Of a stretch of DNA of 64,000 nt, positions 55,515-64,000 are shown piece by piece. The position numbers were made by a program, and so were the translations under genes. Every line of letters begins with the position of its first letter. Position 1 is the first letter of the stretch. Under the pieces are notes generated by a model. The model was given only the letters and a program-made list of their open reading frames with translations, did no database searches and was not told where the DNA came from. Source of the stretch: Cyprinodon diabolis (taxonomy: Eukaryota > Chordata > Actinopteri > Cyprinodontiformes > Cyprinodontidae); contig CM060080.1 in NCBI GenBank assembly GCA_030533445.1, positions 3,989,052 through 4,053,051 of the forward strand, given 5' to 3'.

Positions 55515-56460
55515 AGGATGCTTCACTGTCACTTTAAACAGTGATTTTAATTTCACGTTAGCTTCTGCTAATGGTGTTAGCACTAACTTATATAGTAAAC
55601 AATAGATCAGTAGATTTGTTAGTTTCAACAGAAATATCATATAAAAACTTTGAGTCAGCGAAGCAGAGTGGCATTGTCTATATTTACACCAGTGAACTAT
55701 ATTTAAAAAAAACAACTATGATAATATTACATGCCACCTCCAACAATATATAGTATAAGTAATTAGGAAATTATAACACATTTAGGAAACCGTTTTCAAC
55801 TAGTTGTGGATCTCTTTAAGAGCCTTTTAAAAATCCAATAATTTTTATTCTCCACTTAAACATTATAGTGAAGTCTTTCTTCTACTACGTTTCATTTCTC
55901 GTTTCTTTTTGTATTCATAAGTCAGCACTTCCAAGAGCCTCAGCAGCAGGGACATAGGCGGCATTGATGTACGAGTGTGTGGGAGGGATTTGCGCTCCAG
56001 CAAGGTCAAAAGTCCAACTTATGATCATCACATTGTCAGCATTCCTCAGCTGGCAGAAATAAAGGCCTTTGTTCTCCAGAAAACATCCACCTCTTTGGGT
56101 TGGATTTCAACTGGGTGAAAGTTCCCGAATATGGACCAATCTAGAAGCAGATTGCAGTCAGGATATTTGGAGGATCCCATGTGACCAGTGGCACCAGTTT
56201 CAACAGCCATGTTGGGAGGTGGTGCTGTGCGTCATTGCTTCGTGAATCTGTGACCTCCTGAAGTTTCACTGGCACCAAAATTCATCTTTTACAACCTCAC
56301 ACTAATTAGACATTCTCTAATTAGGAAAATATTTGAACAAATTTAGCCATGTAACATGTTGGTACCTCTTGTTTTAAAACTAAAAAAAAGCTTTAAAAAG
56401 GCTGGAGTATACAGAGATAGTGATAATGATTCCTTCTTACTTAGTAGATGGTTCAGAGTC
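55515..56460. other. No gene seen
   Basis: AT-rich with short frames only. 'atggaccaatctagaagcag' near 56140 and surrounding sequence show no repeat match in the window. Confidence 0.4.
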
Positions 56461-56466
56461 CTGGTT

Positions 56467-57260
56467 CGTTCATCCATCCATCCATCCATCCATCCATCCA
56501 TCCATCCATCCATCCATCCACTTCCGCTTTTCCAGGCTCGGTCGCGGGGGAAGGGGAGGCCCACACGCCCTCTACCCAGCCCCTTGGGCCAGCTCCTCCG
56601 GGGGAATCCCAAGGCGTTCCCAGGCCAACCTAGAAACATACTCCCTCCAGCGTGTCCTGGGTCTCACCCTTGGTCTTCACCTGGTGGGACGTGCCTGGAA
56701 CACCTCACCACGGAGGCGTCCAGAAGTCATCCTAACCAGATGCCCAGGCCACCTCAACTGGCTCTTCTCGATGTTGAGGAGCAGCGGCTCTACTGAGTTC
56801 TCCCCTGATGACTGAGCTCCTCACCCTGTAAAAATTCAAAAAATATCCACTGGACTTGGTTTCCAAGATTTGAAGACGTTTCGCCACCTCTCCAGGAAGC
56901 TTTCTCAATTCAAATGTCTCACCCTATCCCTAAGGGAGAGCCCAGACACACTACGGAGGAAACTCATTTTTGCCGCTTGTATCCGGGATCTTGTTCTGTC
57001 ATGGCCCAAAGCTCATGACCATAGATGAGTATTGAAACGTAGATCTACTGATAAATCGAGAGCTTTGCTTTTTGGCTCAGCTCTCTCTAAACTACAACAG
57101 ACCAGTACAGTGCACGCTTCGCAGCAGACGCCGCACCAATCCGCTTGTCGATCTCCTGTTCCATCTTCCCCTCATTCGTGAATAACAGCCCAAGATACTT
57201 AAACTCCTCCACTAGGGGCAGTACATCCTCCCCAACCTGGAGAAGACACTCTACCCTTGG
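56467..57260 (-). pseudogene. 3' end of the same LINE family with (GGAT)n-type tail
   Basis: On the + strand it starts with about 12 'catc' units (the inverted 3' tail, 56469-56520). It continues through inverted 3' coding sequence and reaches, at 57130-57260, the same stretch as 55070-55200 ('cttaaactcctccactaggg', 'acatcctccccaacctgg'). Several disruptions and a 90-bp insertion (56828-56917) are present. The open frames with repeated SIHP are simple-repeat artefacts. Confidence 0.8.
56828..56917. mobile_element. 90-bp insertion with 8-bp TSD
   Basis: CTCACCCT is present on both sides (56820-56827 and 56918-56925), and removing the insert restores LINE sequence. The insert contains 'gatttgaagacgtttcgcca', a motif seen in dispersed fish repeats. 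It has no clear inverted ends, so the mechanism is uncertain. Confidence 0.6.
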
Positions 57261-57593
57261 CTTTGGTCATGATCTTGAGCCGGAAAAGGGAGGTTTCTCT
57301 GTAAGGTTCTCTTTTCTTCAGCTCAGCCTACAGATTCCTCCAGGCCTTTAGGCCTGTGGACGGAAGTGACAAACTGTTTACAGTATTGTAAGTTTGTGCT
57401 AATGCAGTAAAAGCTTTTATTGTATATAGCGTTTAGTTTATTCATTTCCAATGTATTTTTTTTTTCTGATCCATTTGTGATCTCTGAGCTTTTTTTACTC
57501 CATCTTTTGTGTCACATCAGAATTATTCAGTTTTCCGTGTTTTTTTTTCCTTTTCCGTTTGTTTTGTTGTTTTGTTTCCTCCCGTCTTATATT
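57261..57593. other. No gene seen
   Basis: T-rich sequence between two repeats. Confidence 0.45.
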
Positions 57594-57601
57594 ATGTAAA
57601 G

Positions 57602-58309
57602 CAGGGGTCTTCAACATTTTCCAGGCCAAGGACCCCCAAACTGATGTATAGATGGAGCGGGGACCCCCTAATTATATATATTGTATTCAATTGTGTTATA
57701 TCAAACTGGTCCTATATGTAACAAAAGTAATTTCTCCGTGGGATTATTAAAGTATTTCTGATTCTGATTCCTGGTTGGGTCAGGTGTTGTGAATGAATCG
57801 GTTCCCAGCTTGAAAGAGCTCCCGCACTGCAAAAACATTCTACAAATGAGTAAAAATGTTTTAAAATAAGTGTATTCACCCTTGATTTAAGCCGGAAAAT
57901 AAAATGATCTGCAAATGGAATAAGCATTTTTACCCTTGAAATAAGAGACTTCAGTTGTTTTTTTCTTATTTTAAATGTTAATGGTCTTATTCCATTGGCA
58001 AAGTGTCTGCTCAATTTAAGAAGAAATCCACTTATTTTAAGAAATAATTACTAAATTAGATTAACAGTTTTTGCAGTGTGTGTGTCGCTGAATGTGTGCA
58101 TTGATGATCGAAAGACATCTTCTGCCTCCATTTATCTGTCCACTACAGTGTGTTGAATTCATGTTAATGTGTATCTAAAAACATTTCAATGAGTGGAAAA
58201 AATTGCAGGGGGAAATAAAAAAAGTCTAATCAACCAAAACTTTCGCGACCCCCATGCAGAACCTCTGTGGACCCCCTAGGGGTCGCGGACCCCCTGTTGA
58301 AGACCTCCG
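57602..58309. mobile_element. hAT-type MITE (CAGGGGTCTTCAAC), copy 2, split by a palindromic MITE
   Basis: Ends CAGGGGTCTTCAACATTTTC and CCCCTGTTGAAGACCTCCG, with ATGTAAAG duplicated exactly at 57594-57601 and 58310-58317. Outside the insert (57825-58078) it matches 38715-39733 without that copy's helicase-fragment insertion. Each copy therefore serves as the empty site for the other. Confidence 0.95.
57825..58078. mobile_element. Palindromic MITE, copy 6
   Basis: CACTGCAAAAACATTCTAC to ...TTTTTGCAGTG, 254 bp, breaking 'gagctccc' and 'tgtgtcgctgaatg', which are contiguous in the copy at 39493. No duplication beyond the (TG)n ambiguity is visible at the target. Confidence 0.85.
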
Positions 58310-58317
58310 ATGTAAAG

Positions 58318-58990
58318 CATTGTGCATAAAAAACTTAAAAACAGTTCTAAGATCGGAGAAATGAAAACGGTGATTTCACTGGAGCATCACGGTCAGATTC
58401 AGAGCGTCAGAGATTGGACCGTTTGTCTCAACAGAAACTCCAAACTGTTCCAGTCAGAGACGCTTTCTGCTCGATGTCGAATGAAAGTGCATGAAAAAGA
58501 AGAAGGCTGCGGGAGTGTGAGGGGTGGGGGAGCATAAATGGAGCTGTAACATGCTGCGAACATGAACAAGCTGACCTGAATGGCTGCTGGTATTCTGATT
58601 TCCCTCAGGAGCTCCTCTCTGGCCTGCGCCTGTTTTAGATTCCAGGGGGAGGCCATTAAGGCTCAGCTGCCGACCTGATCCATATGTATGGCTGGCTGTT
58701 CGTTCTGTTCGCCTACTGCCTCCCTGGCTGCGTACCTGGCGGTCTGAAAGCCTGATCCGGCCCAAATTAGAGCCCTCAGAGATACGGATAGAGAACAGAG
58801 ACAGTAAGGACAAAGGACAGGCAAGATTGTTTTACAAGATGAAGCATGTCTCAGGAGGACTGGGCATGTTCTAAAAAACCCAATCTGCAGATTGAGGAAC
58901 TCTTCAGACATGTGGAGAAGGAGCAGCGAGTTAAAGATATATACAATATTCAGGATTTCTAGCATTTAAACAAAGCAAAAAACTAAACAT
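58318..58990. other. Single-copy stretch, no gene found
   Basis: Bases 58560-58800 have balanced, non-repetitive composition. Overlapping frames on the minus strand (58399-58813) have no recognisable domain. Confidence 0.4.
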
Positions 58991-58997
58991 AAAAAGG

Positions 58998-59226
58998 TAG
59001 TTTTTTCTTAAAATAAATGTATTTTCCTTTTACCAGGCTAAGATAATTACCCATTGAAATAAGAGGAGTTACATTTGCAATAAATAACTTTAGTTTACTT
59101 CAAAGACATAATATCTAATCATCCTATTAGCAAGAATAATCATTCCATTGGCAGATCATCTATTAAGAGGAAATATACACACATTAATAAAAATGTTTAC
59201 TTATTTTTATTATAGTTCTTGCAGTG
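58998..59226. mobile_element. Palindromic MITE, copy 7 (degraded)
   Basis: 'ggtagttttttcttaaaata' through 'cattccattggcagatcatc' to a terminal GCAGTG. The left terminus is lost or diverged. Confidence 0.65.
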
Positions 59227-59277
59227 GAAGTATTCGCATGCTGCTCTTCTCTACAGTAGAAATTGTTTTCAATATTA

Positions 59278-60889
59278 CAGGTGCTGGTCATAAAATTAGA
59301 ATATCATGAAAAAGTAGATTGATTTCAGTAATTCCATTTAAAAAGTGAAACTTGTATATTATATTCATACATTACATACAAACTCATATATTTCAGATGT
59401 TTATTTTGTTTAATTTTGATGATTACAAATGACAACAAATGAAAATCTCAAATTCATCATATCAGAAAATTAGAATATTGTGAAAAGGTTCAAAATTGAT
59501 GGCCCCTGGTGCCACACTCTAATCAGCTAATTAACTCAAACCACCTGCAAAAGCCTTTAAATGGTCTTTCAGTCTAGTTCTATAGGCTACACAATCATGG
59601 GGAAGACTGCTGACTTGACAGTTGTCCAAAAGACGACCATCGACACCTTGCACAAGGAGGGCAAGACACAAAAGGTCATCGCTAAAGAGGCTGGCTGTTC
59701 ACAGAGCTCAGTGTCCAAGCACATTAATAGAGAGGCGAAGGGAAGGAAAAGATGTGGTCGAAAAAAGTGTACAAGCAAGAGAGATAACCGCACCCTGGAG
59801 AGGATTGTGAAACAAAACCCATTCAAAAATGTGGGGGAGATTCACAAAGAGTGGACTGCAGCTGGAGTGAGTGCTTCAAGAACCACCACACACAGACGTA
59901 TGAAAGACATGGGTTTCTGCTGTCGCATTCCTTGTGTCAAGCCACTCTTGAACCACAGACAGCGTCAGAAGCGTCTTGCCTGGGCTAAAGAGAAACAGGA
60001 CTGGACTGCTGGTGAGTGGTCCAAAGTCATGTTCTCTGATGAAAGTAAATTTTGCATTTCCTTTGGAAATCAAGGTCCCAGAGTCTGGAGGAAAAGAAGA
60101 GAGGCACTTCATCCACGTTGCTTGAAGTCCAGTGTAAAGTTTCCACAGTCAGTAATGGTTTGGGGTGCCATGTCATCTGCTGGTGTTGGTCCATTGTGTT
60201 TTCTGAGGTCCAGGGTCAACGCAGCCACATACCAGGAAGTTTTAGAGCACTTCATGCTTCCTGCAGCTGACCAACTTTTTGGAGATGCAGATTTCATTTT
60301 CCAACAGGACTTGGCACCTGCACACAGTGCCAAAGCTACCAGTACCTGGTTGAAGGACCATGGTATCCCTGTTCTTAATTGGCCAGCAAACTCTCCTGAC
60401 CTTAACCCCATAGAAAATCTATGGGGTATTGTGAAGAAGAAGATGCAATACACCAGACCCAACAATTCAGAAGAGCTAAAAGCCACTATTAGAGCAACCT
60501 GGGCTATCATAACACCTGAGCAGTGCCACAGACTGATCGACTCCATGCCACGCCGCATTGCTGCAGTAATACAGGCCAAAGGAGGCCCAACTAAATACTG
60601 AGTGCTGTACATGCTCATACTTTTCATGTTCATACTTTTCAGTTGGCCAACATTTCTATAAATCCTTTGTTTTTATTGGTCTTCAGTAATATTCTAATTT
60701 TCTGATATGATGAATTTGAGATTTTCATTTGTTTTCATTTGTAATCATCAAAATTAAACAAAATAAACATCTGAAATATATGAGTTTGTATGTAATGTAT
60801 GAATATAATATACAAGTTTCACTTTTTAAATGGAATTACTGAAATCAATCTACTTTTTCATGATATTCTAATTTTATGACCAGCACCTG
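59278..60889 (+). mobile_element. Complete Tc1-like transposon with about 200-bp TIRs
   Basis: Ends CAGGTGCTGGTCATAAAATT and AATTTTATGACCAGCACCTG, flanked by TA on both sides (59276-59277 and 60890-60891). The inverted repeats extend about 200 bases inward on each side, including 'catgaaaaagtagattgatt' and 'gaaaatctcaaattcatcat'. Long TIRs of this kind are found in some Tc1 subfamilies. It contains one intact transposase gene and is probably recent. Confidence 0.95.
59597..60601 (+). CDS. Tc1-like transposase, 334 aa, apparently intact
   Basis: Start chosen at MGKTADLTVV; the in-frame ATG 12 codons earlier lies in a poorer position. The N-terminal helix-turn-helix is at about residues 23-45 (VIAKEAGCSQSSVSKHI). 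A basic stretch GRKRCGRKKC follows, then the second DNA-binding part. Catalytic residues are D148 (FSDESKF), D238 (FQQDLAPAH) and E273 (DLNPIENLW), 34 residues between the last two, so DD34E. The end, IQAKGGPTKY, resembles the end of the other Tc1 transposase, but overall the two differ clearly and belong to different subfamilies. No stop or frameshift is visible. The relic at 1-530 belongs to this lineage. Confidence 0.95.
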   Translation: MGKTADLTVVQKTTIDTLHKEGKTQKVIAKEAGCSQSSVSKHINREAKGRKRCGRKKCTSKRDNRTLERIVKQNPFKNVGEIHKEWTAAGVSASRTTTHRRMKDMGFCCRIPCVKPLLNHRQRQKRLAWAKEKQDWTAGEWSKVMFSDESKFCISFGNQGPRVWRKRREALHPRCLKSSVKFPQSVMVWGAMSSAGVGPLCFLRSRVNAATYQEVLEHFMLPAADQLFGDADFIFQQDLAPAHSAKATSTWLKDHGIPVLNWPANSPDLNPIENLWGIVKKKMQYTRPNNSEELKATIRATWAIITPEQCHRLIDSMPRRIAAVIQAKGGPTKY

Positions 60890-60929
60890 TATATCAACCA
60901 TCAACTGACTTAAAGGTATAGATCATCTA

Positions 60930-61925
60930 AAAAAGATGTGGTCCTCCTAACTGTCAATCATTCTGGTGATATCTTTAAAGGTATACTATGCAACCGGTGT
61001 TGACTTTCCAGCGAGGCTCCCCCCAGAGGACGAAAGTAAAAGTGCACTGTCGTAAATGTTCTCAGCTGTTCTCCTGGTTTCTCCGTCAAGCCAGGCGCGG
61101 TTGTTTTGAGCTTAGCAGACAGGCGAACGCAACGAATCACCATGTCTACTGCGGTAGGGAGCCCTTTTCCTCTTTCTTGCCTGCTCCGACATGGGCTTTC
61201 GCTGTTTTCTCGCTGGTTCCGCCATGATAACTGCACAAATATTGCCACTGCGCTAGCAACGAGCATGCCTTTCAGTGGGGGCGTGTAGCAGTTCTCACCG
61301 TAAAGCAAGACCGACTCTCGCAGTGCACAAGACTTCTGAGCTTGTGGGTGCCAGGGCGGCCGAGAAAACCTTTGTTCGACCTGAAATGACTCATTTAATC
61401 ATCCAAAACGTTATGAAGCACATCAATTAACTGAAAAATGTTGCATAGTATGCCTTTAAGTAAGGCCGTCCTATGTGCTCGTCCCGTTAGCCATCTTTTT
61501 CTGCGCACTTTCAGGCGTATATATCTGTTGTGAGCTACGGTTTCAGACAGTCATTGAAGCTCACCTTTCTCACCGCGGTTCTTTTAAAATGGCCGAGGGT
61601 TGTAAGAGAAAAAGTGTCTACGAAGTTTATGAGAAGAAAAAAGGCCTCAGATGCTTTGTGTTAACTGAGTTAACTATAAAGTCCACTATATAGTCCCAGC
61701 TTTACATAGTGATTCAGGGATTTAGGGGTGAGGGCGGACGTTCGGACACAGTAAGCTTGTATGACCTATGAGAACAACAACTTTTGAAAAGGGCGAGCAT
61801 GAGGAGAAATGGGCTCGTGCACGCTCTTGCACAAGTTTAATAGGCATTTCCTCTTTAGAGCGGGAACAGGGTTGTGCATGTGCATTGTTTTTTTAAGTGG
61901 AGAGAGTGGGTCTTTTACAAAAATT
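60930..61925 (+). repeat. Repeat family S, copy 3, split by a TTAA MITE
   Basis: The blocks at 60940-60978 and 61456-61925 are contiguous in 9150-9420. It contains a short frame with MAEGCKRKSVYEVYEKKKG (from about 61590), which I do not recognise. Downstream parts 'agtaagcttgtatgacc' and 'gggctcgtgcacgctcttgc' match both other copies. Confidence 0.65.
60979..61455 (-). mobile_element. TTAA-target (piggyBac-like) MITE, copy 2
   Basis: AGGTATACTATGCAACCGG and GTTGCATAGTATGCCT ends, TTAA at 60975-60978 and 61456-61459. It is in the opposite orientation to 12047-12717 and about 190 bases shorter. The empty site is represented at about 9186-9193 in another S copy. Confidence 0.9.
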
Positions 61926-62059
61926 GCAAAAAAAAAATCCCCCACAATATCTTTGAATATCTGTATCTTTATATATATGTAAAATGGTGATGTTAGCTGC
62001 TTCTGTTATGTGAAGAAACCTAAATAATCCAAATAAGTCATTATGAAAAAAAAAAAAGT

Positions 62060-62372
62060 CCTGTACTTATATAGCACCTTTATTAAAGTCAGGAGACTTG
62101 ACCAAAGCGCTTTACACTACATGCATTCACCCATTCACACACTGATGGTGGCAAGCTACATTGTAGCCACAGCTGCCCTGGGGCTCACTGACAGAAGCGG
62201 GGCTGCCGTACACTGGCAGCCACCGGGCCCTCTGACCACCATCAGTAGACAATGCAGGTCAAGTGTCTTGCCCAAGGACACAACGATAATGAAAGTTGGA
62301 GTCGGGGCTTGAACCGTCAACCCTTCGATTTCAGGGTAAACTCCTACATCCAACGCCACTGTCACCCTAAAT
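62060..62372 (-). repeat. tRNA-derived SINE with LINE-like tail (reverse)
   Basis: Begins 'tacttatatagcacctttat' and 'ccaaagcgctttacactaca', then 'cccattcacacactgatggt' and 'tcttgcccaaggacacaacg', and ends with an inverted B-box-like 'ggggcttgaaccg' plus 'actgtcaccct'. A very common fish repeat. The sense strand is the minus strand. Confidence 0.75.
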
Positions 62373-64000
62373 AAATCCACAGGTATTATGGATTAAAAAG
62401 AAAATATAGAAAAAAAGAGGTGTGGATTAATCCTGGGGCTGAAAACATAGCCAACATGTTTATATTAGTAGCTTTAGTAGCCCGGCTCAAAGAACTTAAA
62501 AGGAAAAGAGACACTGTCATTTTACATGACAGCATGTTTAAAAATATCATAATTTCTCAAATGGATGCTTTAAATATTGAGCAATGAGGCTAAATAAGTT
62601 ATCACAATGTATAAGCCCTGGATGTGTTCCTGTCTTTTCTTGTATTTTCATGTAATTTAGAGCTCAGTCATAGATGGCCAAATACTCTTCATGTTTCAAA
62701 AATGCATTTTTCTTCTTCTTCCCCTCATTGTTCTACATCCTGAAAATTTTCTCTTCAAGCCTCTGATAATATTCAGGTCATAGCTATGGTGGACTGTTTA
62801 TGAAGTTGGCCTTTATCGAAATGTATCAAGGAAAAACTCAATCAGAACTCAAAAGCTTCGACTCAAAGGTTGCGACATAAAGTAGAAGTTTAACACTGCT
62901 GTATTTAAATTATTGTAATGAAACACTTATTGGGTCCATGAGATAAATTTCATTGTGATGTCAGCCCTTATGGAAGACCAGGGACGCCAGTGAAAAAGAA
63001 ATACAACTTTTTTTTTTTTTTTTTTGAACAAAGACTTTATTTTATCCGATCAATATTCAAAATCAGTGATTCATACAATAAACCAGAAACAACAATTTCC
63101 AATACAACCATACAAAAAATTGGGTAACAACAACCAAACAAGTCGGCGAGCTGAAGATCCATGATTTTTTCCCTTTTTTCTTCCTTATAATTATTATATT
63201 TTTTTTTATTTTTTTTTAATAATTTTTTTTTACTCAGGGGATGAGATAAAGGAAAGATCTTTCTCGAGTGACTTTTATTTTTATCATAACAGAGATATAC
63301 TGTATGTTAAGTATGCCTATAAAATATGTACCTTGATAACACATTTTTAATGACATTTTTAGAGAGGATCTGTTAATTGTACCTATTATGCCAATACTTA
63401 TTAAATACTGTAGTTGGAAAAAGTATTTTCGAATCCCACTTATTAATGCAAAGAAAAAAAACCACTGTTCATGAATCGGGTTATAAATTCCTTTTACTTA
63501 TTAAATACTTAAAACGATGATTAATTTTTCCATTTCCTTTTTCACTTTAAAAAATAAACAATGGGAACAACTTAGAGTAAAGAGTATTAACATGCGGTGA
63601 GATTTCTTTGTTTGGGACCCGGGCCTTGCTGATGAGGCTAGTAGCAGATCGGAAGTAGCAGTTTTTGTGGCGGGAGGTTTAAGTCCTGATGGACCGCTGC
63701 CTCCTACCAGAGGGGACAGATTCAAACTCCCGTTTCCATGGTGATTTTGGTCAGCTGCAAACTTTATCTCATTATTTTCATGACTTTCAACTTTCATCCA
63801 CCTCCATCTCAGCCTGCTAAAAAATACTAAAATAAATCAGCTACTGGAGAACCCTTCAATATGACCCAGAGTCTGTTTAAAGTCACATAAACCACAACTG
63901 GCCATCTGTAATGCCGCTGACTCTAATTAGTAAATCGTCTCTGCTGGGTTATAAAAAGAAGAAAAAGTCATCCACTGATTCTCTGCAAAATGCCACCTAC
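62373..64000. other. No gene confirmed; a possible retroposed fragment
   Basis: A T-run at about 63009-63025 followed by 'gaacaaagactttattttat' looks like the inverted poly-A end of a retroposed copy. The part 63600-63750, 'ggaccgctgcctcctaccag' and 'ggggacagattcaaactccc', recalls a repeated LINE-associated motif. The minus-strand frame 63501-63797 there has no assigned domain. The rest is AT-rich. Confidence 0.35.

Noticed and set aside
56420..56815. Open frames with repeated SIHP on the plus strand and WMDG on the minus strand
   Set aside because: They come from the CATC/GATG tail of a LINE and its degenerate 3' region.

Overview
The window reads as non-coding DNA from a ray-finned fish, most likely a percomorph teleost. 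The base composition is AT-rich. The repeat content is typical of teleosts: Tc1-like elements, many hAT, TTAA-target and PIF/Harbinger-like miniature elements, tRNA-derived SINEs, several LINE 3' ends and long TA/CA microsatellites. I see no complete host protein-coding gene, no rRNA, no functional tRNA and no CRISPR array. The only long intact reading frames are two Tc1-like transposases (3413-4444 and 59597-60601). The segment is probably intergenic, or lies in a very large intron. Species and locus cannot be fixed from the sequence alone.

Layout. 1-5.6 kb: a Tc1 transposase relic split by a palindromic MITE, a LINE-tail repeat, then an intact Tc1-like element embedded in TA/CA microsatellite. 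5.6-17.4 kb: mixed DNA-element remnants, including a THAP-domain element (11.2-12.0 kb), a TTAA-target MITE (12.0-12.7 kb), SINEs and the first copy of an element carrying a RecQ-like helicase fragment (16.7-17.3 kb). 17.4-30.8 kb: a LINE relic, a second helicase-fragment copy (21.2-21.7 kb), a hAT-like element (24.0-25.1 kb) and long single-copy stretches. 30.8-32.8 kb: a three-layer nest. 35.1-35.4 kb: a near-perfect palindrome. 38.7-40.3 kb: a hAT-type MITE split by the third helicase-fragment copy, then a LINE 3' end. 41-46 kb: palindromic MITEs, a TACGGA-ended element, and a hAT element inside a LINE-tail repeat. 47.0-49.5 kb: a second three-layer nest holding remains of a BED-finger transposase gene. 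50-58 kb: a TTAA-type MITE, LINE relics and a hAT MITE split by a palindromic MITE. 59.3-60.9 kb: the second intact Tc1-like element. 60.9-62.4 kb: a TTAA MITE inside an older repeat, and a SINE.

The window works best as a record of successive insertions. Target-site duplications (TSDs) can be read directly for many elements: 8 bp for hAT, TTAA for piggyBac-like, TTA for Harbinger-like, TA for Tc1, 9 bp for the helicase-fragment family and 6 bp for TACGGA-ended elements. Several inserts can be checked against uninterrupted copies of the same host repeat elsewhere in the window. The least familiar item is the three-copy family with 9-bp TSDs whose only coding content is the start of a RecQ-like helicase, up to and just past the Walker A motif.

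Single-copy islands near 19.0-19.9, 22.5-23.3, 26.9-27.4, 37.5-38.1 and 52.8-53.9 kb are the likeliest places for host regulatory sequence. That is inference from their lack of repeats, not a demonstrated function.
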